A stretch of DNA of 48,237 nt, from positions 1 through 48,237 of the forward strand of contig CAMCXE010000004.1 of NCBI GenBank assembly GCA_945882995.1. Reading direction: 5' to 3'. Of this stretch, positions 1 to 9,900 are shown piece by piece. Within the stretch, counting starts at the first letter, position 1. Each line of letters opens with the position of its first letter. The position numbers were made by a program, and so were the translations under genes. Under the pieces are notes generated by a model. The model was not told the DNA's origin. It was given only the letters and a program-made list of their open reading frames with translations, and searched no databases. Source of the stretch: Thalassocella blandensis (GTDB lineage Bacteria > Pseudomonadota > Gammaproteobacteria > Pseudomonadales > Cellvibrionaceae).

Positions 1-89
1 GGGACTCGGTTTGTGAAAATTTGTGGGTTTGGGTGCGTTCAGATCACGGTTTAGAAGCCGCGCAACAGCGGTTAGCCATGGGCAAGTTT

Positions 90-255
90 GAACCTAGAAA
101 CCCCAGTTGGATCACCAAAGTCTGCGCAACCCTCGGGCAGCGCCTAGCAAAAGTTAAAAACCACCAACAACCCATCCGGTTGCCCGTGATTTTTAACTTT
201 CACTGATTATGCCAATGGATTACACAGCCATTTCGTGTCCAACTGGGGCTTCCAA
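90..255 (-). repeat. Dispersed palindromic repeat, copy 1
   Basis: This is an inverted copy of the element at 12069-12237. It begins with GAACCTAGAAACCCCAGTTGG and ends with CCAACTGGGGCTTCC, which form terminal inverted repeats. Inside lies a second palindrome built on AAAGTTAAAAA and its complement. Bases 1-307 hold no convincing gene; a 61-codon open frame here lies mostly inside the repeat and is rejected. Short size, nested palindromes and lack of coding capacity suggest a REP/MITE-like non-autonomous element. Confidence 0.75.
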
Positions 256-307
256 GATAGTGCTAGATGAAGGTGTGTAGCGGCTCATCGAGTGGGTTGA
301 TAAACGG

Positions 308-1801
308 CTAGGGCAAAGCACTCGTCAACGCTAAGCTGCCGGTAAATATGGCATTAAGGTAGGTGGCCGTGGACGTTGCGCAGTCCGCCGTACAAGCACC
401 TTTGCCTGTTGCAATAGACCTGGCTGACATGCGGTTAACAATAGTGGTAGTAATCTGGTCGATTGTTGCTGTCTTGGCGCGAAATATTGCGTCTCCAGTA
501 TTGGCCAAGTTATGGCAGCCGCTGCACTTCATGCTGAAGTTAACCTTGCCCTGCTGGACCAGTGAAGAGCCTGCCGATGAGCTGCTGGAGCTTGAGCCGG
601 CTAAGAATTTAGCGCCGATGCCGCCGTCAACCACGACTGGCATGGTTAGGCCAGTCAGACTTTTACCTGTATTCGTCAGGTTGCCGGTGATTGGGTCCAC
701 CTTAAATAGGATGAGGTTTCCGGAATCCTGGTTGGCCACAACCAGTAAACCAGCCGCATCGAACAGTTTAAAGCCGCGAGGCGTCCTGCCGCCGGTAAGG
801 GTAAAGTTTGGCGCACTCGGCTTGCCTTGCGCATCCAAATCAAATTTGGCAATAGAGTCGTGACCGCGGTTAGAAACGTAAACATGTTTGCCGTCGGCCG
901 AAACTTGAATATGCGCCACTTTTTTGGCCGCCCCAGAGCCTGCAGGCAAGGTGCTCATGGTGCTCATGACTGTAAAGGTGCCGTCCGCATTGATTGCCGC
1001 GGTAACTAAAAACGCCGCCAGCTCATCGGCCACATAGGCAATGGGTAAAGTGGGATGGAACGCCAAATGCCGCGGGCCATCAGCCGCCGGCACCGTAAGG
1101 GCGGTGAATGGCGCTTCAAAACCGCCGGTACCGTTGGGCTTGTAGCCGTAAACCTTGCCCGCACCCAAGTCGACTTGATAAAGAATATTGTTAGTTTTAT
1201 TCCAGCCTACCCAGTGGGCATGAGTGTTCCCCGCGCTGGGATGGAATGTTTGAGAAGCAATGCCCGCTAATTGGCCTTGTGCATTTAAAGAGTAGATGCC
1301 CACGTCCCCTGAATTGTAGTTGGCCACGGCCAGCTTCTTGCCGTCGGGGCTTAGCGCTAAGTGGGTAGGGTTTTGGCCTGTACTGTTTTGCTCGGCGATT
1401 AATGCGCCTGTGGTGGTGGATAGCTGACGCACTTTACCGGCCGCAACTTCTTGGGTTGCATAGATGCTGTTGCCGTCAGGACTGATTATCACAAACGATG
1501 CGTCAGGGCTGGGTATATTTTGATTGCGTAACGTGATTGCCTGACTGGCCAGATCGATATCCGCCAGCACTATGGCCGAAGTATAGCCGCCAACTATGAG
1601 GCTCAATGTGCCGCTGGTCATGCTCGAAGATGAAGAGCTTGAAGAGCTTGAAGAGCTTGAAGAGCTTGAAGAAGGCAGGCTGGCGGGTGTAGGCGTCGAG
1701 CCTCCCCCACTGCCACAACCGCTCAACAATAAAACAGCAAGTAACATTACGCTGCACATACACGAGCGGTTTACGGTTCGAAATTTTTGGCGAGGGAACA
1801 T
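308..1801 (-). CDS. Polyserine lipoprotein with lactonase-type beta-propeller and C-terminal cytochrome c domain
   Basis: Predicted 497-residue exported lipoprotein. I chose the ATG at 1801 because AAGGA lies about 10 bases upstream and the protein then starts with a signal peptide and lipobox LSGC (Cys29); a longer frame reaches 1945 but adds an unlikely leader. A 17-serine linker (about 44-60) follows. Residues about 65-415 carry propeller repeats of the 6-phosphogluconolactonase/YVTN kind (SPDG, HPTLPIAYV, SADGKHVYVSN). The C-terminal 80 residues hold a haem motif CSGCH (C426, C429, H430) and a later CxxxC (CTADC). By analogy with polyserine-cytochrome proteins of cellulolytic Cellvibrionaceae it may move electrons at the cell surface, but that is inference. 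It is divergent from the AraC-type gene at 2125. The substrate of the propeller cannot be told. Confidence 0.82.
   Translation of the reverse strand: MFPRQKFRTVNRSCMCSVMLLAVLLLSGCGSGGGSTPTPASLPSSSSSSSSSSSSSSSSSMTSGTLSLIVGGYTSAIVLADIDLASQAITLRNQNIPSPDASFVIISPDGNSIYATQEVAAGKVRQLSTTTGALIAEQNSTGQNPTHLALSPDGKKLAVANYNSGDVGIYSLNAQGQLAGIASQTFHPSAGNTHAHWVGWNKTNNILYQVDLGAGKVYGYKPNGTGGFEAPFTALTVPAADGPRHLAFHPTLPIAYVADELAAFLVTAAINADGTFTVMSTMSTLPAGSGAAKKVAHIQVSADGKHVYVSNRGHDSIAKFDLDAQGKPSAPNFTLTGGRTPRGFKLFDAAGLLVVANQDSGNLILFKVDPITGNLTNTGKSLTGLTMPVVVDGGIGAKFLAGSSSSSSSAGSSLVQQGKVNFSMKCSGCHNLANTGDAIFRAKTATIDQITTTIVNRMSARSIATGKGACTADCATSTATYLNAIFTGSLALTSALP
1632..1673 (-). repeat. 9-bp minisatellite encoding the polyserine linker
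   Basis: Four exact tandem copies of GAAGAGCTT on the plus strand (TCTTCAAGC as read on the minus strand, Ser-Ser-Ser), followed by a partial unit. Because the unit is nine bases, copy-number change would lengthen or shorten the serine linker without shifting the frame. Confidence 0.85.
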
Positions 1802-2124
1802 TGTGAATATCCTTGCGCGGCGTTTTAAATACATCAGCAGGGTGAATATGGCGCCATTGTAGCGAACCCAGGGGGCCCAAGCGACAACTTTACGCTGTCG
1901 GCCCTCGCTGGCGTGCAGGGTAAAAATAGGTCTAATCAATTCCATGCATGGTGTCGGATTACATTCATAGAATTGGGCTCACTAAAGGCACCCCAAACTA
2001 CTCCATTGCTCGCAGTTTTTAAGATGCTATAGCGCAGTCGCGCTAAAGCGGGTGCTGCCCCCAAAGTTTGGCTGCTATGCTCCAGCATAATTCCTGTTTT
2101 ACCCGCTCCTAAGGCACCCATCCC
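1802..2124. promoter_or_regulatory. Divergent intergenic region between the lipoprotein and AraC genes
   Basis: This 323-base gap must contain both promoters of the divergent pair. The 5' end of each gene is marked by a ribosome binding site: AAGGA before the lipoprotein ATG and TAAGG before the ATG at 2125. I could not identify convincing -10/-35 boxes or an operator. Its position makes it the natural target of the adjacent AraC-family regulator. Confidence 0.35.
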
Positions 2125-3135
2125 ATGACCATTTTGGCATTGTTACTGATTGGCTTTTCTGTGTTCAGTGCGCTGAGTTTAGCGCTGACGCATGTGTGCG
2201 CTGGCCAGTACCGGGGGATTTCGATGGCTTTTGGGTTGGTGTTGTTGGCCGCGTTGGCGTTTTTGCAGGGCGCTCATTTTGCGTTGTTGTATGCGGATGT
2301 GAGTTGGGTTGAAACGGTTATCTATCGGCTGGCTTTGTTTGCTGTGGCGCCGGCGTTTTGTTTGTTTATTCAGCCTTTATTGCGCGAAGGGGCAACGCCT
2401 GCCGGGTGGAGATTGGTGTGGCATGCCGCTCCACTGGCAGCCAGTTTGTGGCTGCCAGTGGCGGTTAGTTTGCCCTTGGCATTTATTGTCGGGGCGGGTT
2501 ATTTGGTTTGGCTGGGTAGCGCCCTAGTGGGCTTGCGCCGCGAGCGGGCGCGGTTTGGGTTGGAAATACGGCTGCTGGGCGCGGTGTTTTGCGTAGCCAT
2601 TGGCGTGGCGGTAATGGGGTTTTTCCAAACGTTATTGCCGCATAAGCTGTTTTATAGCCTTTACGCTTGCGCCATTGGCGTGGCGTTTTTGGGCGTGCAG
2701 GTGGGGTTGAGCTTACGGCCTACGCTGGCCGCCGAAGTGAGTGAAACCCTGCAGACCGCCGCTTACGCCAATTCCTCCCTGAACACTTTAGATTGCGATG
2801 CGGCGCTGGGGCGGTTGGCGGCCTTAATGGCCGAGGGGCATATTTACACCCAGTCCAGCCTAACACTGCCGCAGTTGGCCGAGCGGGTGGGCGTGACTAC
2901 GCACCAGTTGTCGGAGTTGCTCAATGCCCGCTTAGGCAAAGGGTTTGCGCGTTATTTGCGAGAGGCGCGAGTGGCGGCGGCTAAAACCCTGTTGCTAAAG
3001 GAGGCAAACGCATCGGTGTTATCCATAGGGTTGAGTGTAGGGTTTACCTCGCAATCCACCTTTTATGACGCCTTTCGAGAAATCGAAGGTATGACACCAG
3101 GGCAATTTCGCAGGCTACACATGATGGAAAAGTAG
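2125..3135 (+). CDS. Membrane-anchored AraC-family transcriptional regulator
   Basis: 336 residues. Roughly the first 200 residues are a run of about six to seven hydrophobic segments, starting at the very N-terminus, with no recognisable sugar-binding cupin. The last 100 residues are an AraC/XylS double helix-turn-helix domain: LPQLAERVGVTTHQLSELLN is the first helix-turn-helix, and IGLSVGFTSQSTFYDAFREI followed by GMTPGQFRR is the typical second one. A multi-pass membrane sensor joined to an AraC output suggests that it senses a membrane or periplasmic signal. It is divergent from the cytochrome lipoprotein gene, its likely target. The stop codon is only five bases before a MITE-like element. 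The ligand is unknown. Confidence 0.85.
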   Translation: MTILALLLIGFSVFSALSLALTHVCAGQYRGISMAFGLVLLAALAFLQGAHFALLYADVSWVETVIYRLALFAVAPAFCLFIQPLLREGATPAGWRLVWHAAPLAASLWLPVAVSLPLAFIVGAGYLVWLGSALVGLRRERARFGLEIRLLGAVFCVAIGVAVMGFFQTLLPHKLFYSLYACAIGVAFLGVQVGLSLRPTLAAEVSETLQTAAYANSSLNTLDCDAALGRLAALMAEGHIYTQSSLTLPQLAERVGVTTHQLSELLNARLGKGFARYLREARVAAAKTLLLKEANASVLSIGLSVGFTSQSTFYDAFREIEGMTPGQFRRLHMMEK

Positions 3136-3140
3136 GCTTG

Positions 3141-3505
3141 GGGGCAATGTCATTAAGTTAAGCGCAAAGCTGATTTTTCGAGTGATTTTTAGCCTCTATT
3201 TCGCCCTCCTGGGCGAGTAACTTTTTCTTTGCGTGGCCAAAGAAAAAGTCACCAAAAAGAAAGGCCACCCGACTTTTTGGTTTTTGCTACGCAAAAATAC
3301 CCTCCCTTCGAGGCGATTTTGAGGGTCGCCGTGGCGTGACATCCTGTCCCGTCACGGCTCAAATGGACGTCCTGTCCATTTGAGCCTAAAAATCGCCTCT
3401 CCACTCGGCCAAAAAACGGGCTTGTCCCGCTTCGGCAGGACAATGGCTGTAACCTGGAAAAACGTTTTGAAAGGCTAAAATCCTTAATTTAATGACATTG
3501 CCCCC
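3141..3505. mobile_element. MITE-like palindromic element, copy 1
   Basis: About 365 bases bounded by imperfect inverted ends: GGGGCAATGTCATTAAGTTA on the left and AATTTAATGACATTGCCCC on the right. It fills the whole gap between the AraC-type gene (stop at 3135) and the convergent guaA (stop codon starts at 3505). Inside are nested palindromes, including a perfect 12-bp stem at 3357-3385 (GCTCAAATGGAC, loop GTCCT) and a purine-rich block around AAGTCACCAAAAAGAAAGGC. An open frame at 3249-3443 has no credible start signal or protein features. A homologous inverted copy lies at 15411-15712 and a truncated one at 48018-48070. The hairpins may also end transcription from both sides. Confidence 0.75.
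3357..3385. terminator. Strong hairpin inside the MITE-like element
   Basis: Perfect 12-bp stem with a five-base loop (GCTCAAATGGAC / GTCCATTTGAGC). It has no T-run, so it is not a textbook intrinsic terminator, but it sits between two convergent genes and could limit read-through in both directions. Confidence 0.3.
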
Positions 3506-5082
3506 TACTCCCACTCTATCGTCGCCGGCGGTTTGCTGGAAACGTCGTAGGTCACCCGCGAGACACCCGCAATTTCATTAATGATGCGATTGGATACGGT
3601 TTCCAACAGTTCGTAGGGCAAGTGCGCCCAGCGGGCGGTCATGAAGTCGATGGTTTCTACGGCGCGCAGGGCGATTACCCATGCATAGCGGCGCGCGTCC
3701 CCCACCACACCCACGGATTTAACCGGCAAAAACACGGCAAAGGCTTGGCTGGTTTTGTGGTACCAACCCGCTTTATGCAGCTCTTCCAAAAATATGGCGT
3801 CGGCCTCGCGCAAAATATCGGCGTACTCGGGTTTTACTTCACCCAAAATACGCACACCTAAACCCGGGCCGGGAAATGGGTGGCGGTAGACCATGTCGTA
3901 GGGCAGGCCCAATTCCAGCCCAATTTTGCGCACTTCATCTTTAAATAATTCGCGCAGGGGTTCCACCAACTGCATTTTCATGGTGTCGGGCAAACCACCC
4001 ACATTGTGGTGCGATTTAATTACGTGGGCTTTGCCAGTTTTAGCGGCGGCAGATTCAATCACATCGGGATAAATGGTGCCTTGCGCTAACCAATTAATGC
4101 CTTGTAATTTGGTGGCTTCGGCGTCGAATACCTCAATAAAACTACCACCAATAATTTTACGTTTTTGTTCTGGGTCTTGAACGCCCGCCAATTTGCCTAA
4201 AAATAATTCCTGCGCGTCCGCCCGAATAACTTTTACGCCCATGTTTTTAGCGAACATTTCCATCACCTGATCGCCTTCGTTTTTGCGCAGCAGGCCATTG
4301 TCCACAAATACACAGGTTAACTGGTTGCCAATGGCTTTGTGTAGAAGCGCGGCCACTACGGAGGAATCCACACCGCCGGACAAGCCCAATAGAACTTGGT
4401 CGGAACCCACTTGTGCGCGCACTTTTTGTATGGCGTCTTCCACAATATTGGCGGGCGTCCACAAGGGGGAGCAGCCGCAAATTTGCAGCACAAAATGTTC
4501 GAAGATGCGTTTGCCTTGTTGGGTGTGGGTCACCTCGGGGTGGAATTGCACACCAAACAAGGGTTTGCTGGGGTGATACATGCCAGCAATGGCGCAGCTA
4601 GGCGTAGATGCCATTACCTGAAAGCCTTCCGGCAGGGTCACCACTTTATCGCCATGGCTCATCCACACATCCAACAGGCTAGCGCCTTCAGGGCTTAAGT
4701 GGTCTTTAATGTCGGCCAGTAGACTGCTGGTGCCTTCCACTTGTACCTGCGCATAACCAAACTCACGGATGTTGGAGCCGGCCACCTTGCCGCCTAACTG
4801 CTCGGCCATGGTTTGCATGCCGTAACAAATACCCAGCACCGGCACCCCCAATTCAAACACCACCTGCGGCGCGCGGGGGGAAAAGCCGGCGGTTACGGAT
4901 TCAGGCCCACCCGCAAGCACTATGCCGGCGGGCTGATACGCGCGAATGTCATCGTCGCTCATGTCAAAGGCGCGAATTTCGCTGAACACGCCGATTTCCC
5001 GCACACGACGGGCGATTAGCTGGGTGTATTGAGATCCGAAATCGAGGATCAGGATGCGCTGGGAGTGGATGTTGTGGCTCAT
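3505..5082 (-). CDS. guaA: GMP synthase (glutamine-hydrolysing)
   Basis: 525 residues, the usual full length. It converts XMP, ATP and glutamine to GMP, the last step of guanine nucleotide synthesis. The N-terminal class I glutamine amidotransferase domain (about 8-200) has the nucleophile elbow GICYGMQ with Cys86 and the His-Glu pair in FHPEVTH. The ATP-pyrophosphatase domain carries the P-loop SGGVDSS near residue 235. The C-terminal dimerisation domain ends in the typical IEWE. It lies 93 bases downstream of guaB on the same strand, the classic guaBA order. The stop codon touches the MITE-like element. Confidence 0.98.
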   Translation of the reverse strand: MSHNIHSQRILILDFGSQYTQLIARRVREIGVFSEIRAFDMSDDDIRAYQPAGIVLAGGPESVTAGFSPRAPQVVFELGVPVLGICYGMQTMAEQLGGKVAGSNIREFGYAQVQVEGTSSLLADIKDHLSPEGASLLDVWMSHGDKVVTLPEGFQVMASTPSCAIAGMYHPSKPLFGVQFHPEVTHTQQGKRIFEHFVLQICGCSPLWTPANIVEDAIQKVRAQVGSDQVLLGLSGGVDSSVVAALLHKAIGNQLTCVFVDNGLLRKNEGDQVMEMFAKNMGVKVIRADAQELFLGKLAGVQDPEQKRKIIGGSFIEVFDAEATKLQGINWLAQGTIYPDVIESAAAKTGKAHVIKSHHNVGGLPDTMKMQLVEPLRELFKDEVRKIGLELGLPYDMVYRHPFPGPGLGVRILGEVKPEYADILREADAIFLEELHKAGWYHKTSQAFAVFLPVKSVGVVGDARRYAWVIALRAVETIDFMTARWAHLPYELLETVSNRIINEIAGVSRVTYDVSSKPPATIEWE

Positions 5083-5117
5083 GGTGCGATATTCCTCGGC
5101 AACTCTTAAACAAACTA

Positions 5118-5150
5118 GAAAAAAGAAAACCCGCTAAAGCAGTGGGTTTA
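5118..5150 (-). terminator. Weak hairpin plus T-rich tract between guaB and guaA
   Basis: Read on the minus strand, AACCC...GGGTT forms an imperfect stem around a short loop and is followed by TTTTCTTTTTT. It could partly terminate guaB transcripts and lower guaA expression. The stem has mismatches, so this is tentative. Confidence 0.3.
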
Positions 5151-5175
5151 TAGGGTTATGGGGCTATTAGGAAGT

Positions 5176-6651
5176 TTAGCGCCCGCTAATTGGGTAGTTG
5201 GGCGCCTCTTTGGTAATACTCACGTCGTGCACATGGCTCTCGCTCATACCCGCCGAGGTTACGCGCACAAATTCGGGTTTGGTGCGCATGGCCTGAATGT
5301 CCACTGACCCCGTATAGCCCATGGCGGCGCGCAGGCCACCCATCAGCTGATGCACTATGGCTTGCAATGGGCCTTTGTAAGCCACGCGGCCTTCGATACC
5401 TTCCGGCACCAGTTTTTCGGCGCCTTGGCCGGAGTCTTGAAAGTAACGGTCGGAAGAACCCTGAGTTTTGGACATAGCGCCCAGCGAGCCCATGCCGCGA
5501 TAGGACTTATAGGTGCGGCCTTGATACAACTCCACTTCACCGGGGGCTTCTTCGGTACCGGCAAACATAGAACCCATCATCACCACATGGGCACCGGCCA
5601 CTATGGCTTTGGCCAAATCGCCGGAGAAGCGAATGCCGCCGTCGGCAATCACGGGCACATCAGTGCCCACGAGAGCAGCCGCCACATTGGCAATGGCGCT
5701 GATCTGCGGTACGCCCACACCAGTGACAATGCGCGTAGTACAAATTGAGCCTGGGCCTATGCCCACTTTTACGCCGTCGGCGCCGGCTTCCACCAGCGCC
5801 AGTGCGGCTTCGGCGCTGGCGATGTTGCCGCCAATCACTTGCATGTTGGGGAAGTCTTGTTTGATTTTACGCACGCGATCCAGCACGTTTTTGGAGTGTC
5901 CGTGGGCGGTATCCACCACTATCACATCTACCCCTGCCGCCACTAAAGCCGCGACGCGGGCGTCGGTGTCTGGGCTGGTGCCCACACTGGCGCCTACGCG
6001 CAAACTGCCGTTTTCGTCTTTGCAGGCGTTGGGGTAGGTTTCGGCTTTGTTCATGTCTTTGACGGTAATCAGGCCGGTGAGCTTGAAGGCTTCGTCCACA
6101 ACCAAGACTTTTTCAATACGATGTTTGTGCAACAGGCTACGCACTTCGTCCGCGCTGGCGCCTTCTTGTACTGTCACCAGCTTGGTTTTGGGGGTCATGA
6201 TGCTGGCCACGCTGGCCGCCAGATTGGATTCAAACCGCACGTCGCGGCCGGTAACTATACCCACCAGTTCACCAGCTTCCATCACTGGCACGCCGGAAAT
6301 GTTGTGGCGGCGGGTCAGGCTGATCAGGTCGCTAATGGTGGCGGAGGACTCGATGGTGATTGGGTCCCGCACCACGCCGGCTTCGAACTTTTTAACCGCA
6401 TGCACAGCAGCAGCTTGCTGCTCGATGGTCATGCTTTTGTGAATGATGCCAATGCCGCCTTCTTGCGCCAAGGCAATGGCCAAACGCGACTCGGTTACCG
6501 TGTCCATGGCGGCGGAAACCAGAGGGATATTTAAGTTGATTTTGCGTGTTAACGGGGTTTTTAGCGTTACGTCTTTAGCGGTAACAGCGGAATAACCGGG
6601 AATTAGCAACACGTCGTCGAACGTCAAGGCTTCTTGAGCGATTCGTAACAT
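5176..6651 (-). CDS. guaB: Inosine-5'-monophosphate dehydrogenase
   Basis: 491 residues, normal for bacterial IMPDH. It oxidises IMP to XMP with NAD+, the committed step toward GMP. The TIM barrel is split by two CBS domains (about 93-205; [21 protein letters not shown] is in the first). The catalytic loop GPGSICTTR places the active cysteine at residue 304. The flap ends in a region with SSDRYFQD, also typical. First gene of the guaBA pair. Upstream (6652-6925) lies a small tandem repeat and the divergent start of the histidine kinase. Confidence 0.98.
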   Translation of the reverse strand: MLRIAQEALTFDDVLLIPGYSAVTAKDVTLKTPLTRKINLNIPLVSAAMDTVTESRLAIALAQEGGIGIIHKSMTIEQQAAAVHAVKKFEAGVVRDPITIESSATISDLISLTRRHNISGVPVMEAGELVGIVTGRDVRFESNLAASVASIMTPKTKLVTVQEGASADEVRSLLHKHRIEKVLVVDEAFKLTGLITVKDMNKAETYPNACKDENGSLRVGASVGTSPDTDARVAALVAAGVDVIVVDTAHGHSKNVLDRVRKIKQDFPNMQVIGGNIASAEAALALVEAGADGVKVGIGPGSICTTRIVTGVGVPQISAIANVAAALVGTDVPVIADGGIRFSGDLAKAIVAGAHVVMMGSMFAGTEEAPGEVELYQGRTYKSYRGMGSLGAMSKTQGSSDRYFQDSGQGAEKLVPEGIEGRVAYKGPLQAIVHQLMGGLRAAMGYTGSVDIQAMRTKPEFVRVTSAGMSESHVHDVSITKEAPNYPISGR

Positions 6652-6742
6652 AACTACACCTCACCTGTGGGGGGCTTGCGAAAATAAAACCGCCGATTAT
6701 AGGCGCTTGGTGCGCATCGGTAAACCAAGGGCTGCGGCGGAA

Positions 6743-6795
6743 CGGCTAGGCCCTGCGCGCATAGCGGCTAGGCCCTGCGCGCATAGCGGCTAGGG
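6743..6795. repeat. 22-bp tandem repeat in the guaB upstream region
   Basis: Two exact 22-base units (6743-6764 and 6765-6786, beginning CGGCTAGGCCCTGCG) and a 9-base partial third. It lies between divergent guaB and the hybrid kinase gene. It might be a small polymorphic repeat or a duplicated protein site; no known operator is recognised. Confidence 0.8.
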
Positions 6796-6925
6796 CGCCT
6801 CAAGCCCGGTCACACAGGTGCCGACACGTCCACAAACGCCACGTCAAACCGCTGTTCTAAAACCTTGTCTACACTGAAGCTGGGCCTTGCTACCTTGTAA
6901 CGCCTGAATCATTTAATCAAGAGGC

Positions 6926-9900
6926 ATGAATGCCGCCAAAACTAACCTCCCGGCCGCACGGACCATGCCAGCCGAGTCGCCGCCCATGAAGCCGCCCAGT
7001 CGCCTAACTGCCCAACGCTGGCAACTTGCCGCGCCAGCCACCTTGGTATTGGGGTTGCTCGCCACGGTGTTTTTTGCGGATTTTACGCATCGCGCAATTC
7101 TAGAAAAAGCGCGGGCTCAATTCGTCCAAGCGGTCGATGCCACTGAATGGGATGTGCGGGATCGCCTAGAGGGGCCGATTGATGGTTTGCGGGGTGCACT
7201 CGGTGCGGCCGCGGCGGCGCAAGGGCTAAACCGCGCCGCCTTTAAACGTTTTATGAGCACACACAATCTGCACGCGGAGTTCCCTGGGGTGCGTGGCTTA
7301 GGGTTTATAGAGCGAGTGGCGCGCGACCAGCTGCCGGCATTACTGGACCGTGAACGCGCTGACGAGGCGCCAGACTTCTCCGTAAAAACCAAGGGGGATG
7401 CTGCCGACCTGCTTGTCATCAAATATATCGAACCCCTGGACAACAACCGACGCGCGTGGGGGTATGACGTAGGCCAAGAAGCCCGGCGGCGGGCCGCCAC
7501 CGAACGGGCTATCAACACGGGCGAGCCCGCGCTCACGCGCCGCGTCACGCTGGTACAGGATGCCACTCAGGGCCCAGGCTTTTTGCTGTTTGTACCCAGC
7601 TACCGCCCGGGTGCCAGCCTCGCCACACCCGAGCAGCGCCGCGCCGCACTGGAAGGCCTGTTCTACTCCCCCATTGTAGCGGCGGAAATTTTGGCCCCGC
7701 TGGCCCATAAAACGCGTGAACGCGTGGAGTTTGCAATATATGACGATGCCGATTTAACCCCCGCCAACCGAATTTACCCGCCGCACGCCGGCCCTTGGCC
7801 GAACCGCAAAACCTTGCTAAGCGACACCCGAACCATTGAAGTCGCCGGGCAGACGCTGATATTGACGAGTTACAGCTCACCAGCATTCGAAGCCAGTGTG
7901 GATCGCAGCCCAGTATTTATTGTGTTAATCGGCGGCGCCCTGCTTAGCCTAACCTTGGCACTAACCCTGGGGGCGTTAGTTTCCGGCCGTTCCCGGGCCG
8001 AAGCCCTAGCCCGCGCTATGACGGCAGACCTTGATCGGCTGGCCAAGGTGGCCCGGTACACCACTAGCGCGGTCTTGATCACCGATGCCGAGATGCGTAT
8101 TACCTGGGCCAATCGAGCCGGCGAAATGGCCAGTGGTTACCCACTTCACGAATTATTGGGTGTTAAGCCTGGGCTATTAGCCGCAAGCGCCGGCGCCGAT
8201 GACTCCGGTCGTGCATTACTAAGGGCCATTGAAGCCGTGAAAGCGTTTCGCGGCGAAGTGCTGGCCTTAGGTAAGGAGGGCTCCCAATGGTGGGATGTTG
8301 ATTTACAACCCCAGTACAACACCGAGGGTGAGCATTGCGGTTTTGTGATTATTCAAACCGATATTACCCAGCGCAAACAAGAACAGGAAACCTTGCATAT
8401 TGCCTTGGAAAAAAGCGACGCGCTACTGGCCAGTATTAACCAGCTCACTATTGTGTCCATGAGTGATGGCTCGGGTGTTATCACCGAAGCCAATGAAGCC
8501 TTCTGCGCCATTAGTGGCTACAGCCGCAACGAACTGCTTGGCAACCGCCACAGTCTGCTCGACGCAGGCGTGCAACCGCGCGAGTTTTTTGCCCAGCTCT
8601 GGCAAACCATCGCCACAGGCAAACCCTGGCGCGGGGAAATATGCAACCGCACTAAACAGGGTGAGTTGTATTGGGTGGACACCATTATTGCCCCGGTGAA
8701 TGATGGGCAGGAGGGCGCCATTAACTTCATTTCCTTTGCCTTCGACATCACCCGCCAGAAGCAAGTGCAAACCCAGCTGCACGCCAGCGAGCGGTTGCTG
8801 GACCGCGCAGGCAAGATAGCCAGTTTTGGCGCTTGGGAAATTGACGTGCCCCATCACAGCTTGCGTTGGTCCAACGAGATGCGCGCTTTACACGAGTTAG
8901 ACGCGCAGTTCCAGCCCGCCATGGCGGGCTTCCTGCGGTTTTATGCGCCGGAATCGCGGCTGATTATTGGCCCTGCCTTTAAGCAAGCCTTAGCCACCGG
9001 CATCGGTTGGGATTTAGAGCTAGAAGTCATCACTGCCCAAGGCAACCGGCGGTGGGTGCGCTCCGTCGCAGAAGCCGACGGCCCGGAACGCCTAGTGGGC
9101 ACCTTGCAAGACATCACCGCCATGCGTGAAGTCCAGCAAACGCAACAACAGTTATTACGCCGTTTAGATGTTGCCACCGCCTCCGCCGGCATAGGTATTT
9201 GGGAATTCGACCCCGCCACACGCAAATTAGTGGGGGACGAGCGCATGTTCGGCATGTACGGCCTAAGCGGCGAGCAGGACCGAGACGCCTATCAGCTGTG
9301 GGACCATTGCCTAGGCAGTGACCACAGTGAGCGCGTCAAGCAGGAGCTGCTGCTCGCACTGCGCGGCACCAAAGATTTTGCCACCGAATGCCGTACGGTT
9401 TGGCCCAATGGCCAGCAGCGCCACCTAAAATCCTTCGCCCGCGTGATCCGCGACGAGCAGGGCCGTCCGCAACGCGTGTACGGCGTAAATCTCGATATCA
9501 CCGACCTTAAAAAGGCCGAACAAGACCAGCGCGACACCTCGGCATTTTTGGGCACGGTGCTGGACTCAGCCTCCGAAATTGCCATCATCGGCACCGACCT
9601 TGCGCTCAACATCACCGTATTTAACCGGGGCGCCGAGCGCTTGTTAGGGTATCGGGCCGACGAACTATTGGACGTCTGTACCCCCGCGACCTTTCACCTA
9701 GCCAGCGAGATGGAAGCGCGCGGCCGTGAGCTGAGCGCCCAGTACGGCTATGAAATTAGCGGCCCCGCCGTATTTAACGACCCGCACCTCTTAGGCAACG
9801 CCTGCGAGTGGACCTACGTTCACAAAAATGGCCACCAGATCGCGGTTTCACTCTGCGTGACCCAAATGCTGGGCGCAAACGGCGAGCCATTAGGCTACTT

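Noticed and set aside
21-206. 61-codon open frame at the window start
   Set aside because: It lies mostly inside palindromic repeat copy 1 and has no ribosome binding site or protein-like features.
1802-1945. Longer N-terminus for the lactonase-cytochrome lipoprotein
   Set aside because: It would bury the signal peptide and lipobox behind 48 residues; ATG 1801 has a good ribosome binding site.
3249-3443. 64-codon frame in the MITE-like element
   Set aside because: Conserved hairpins explain the sequence; no start signal and no domain-like pattern.
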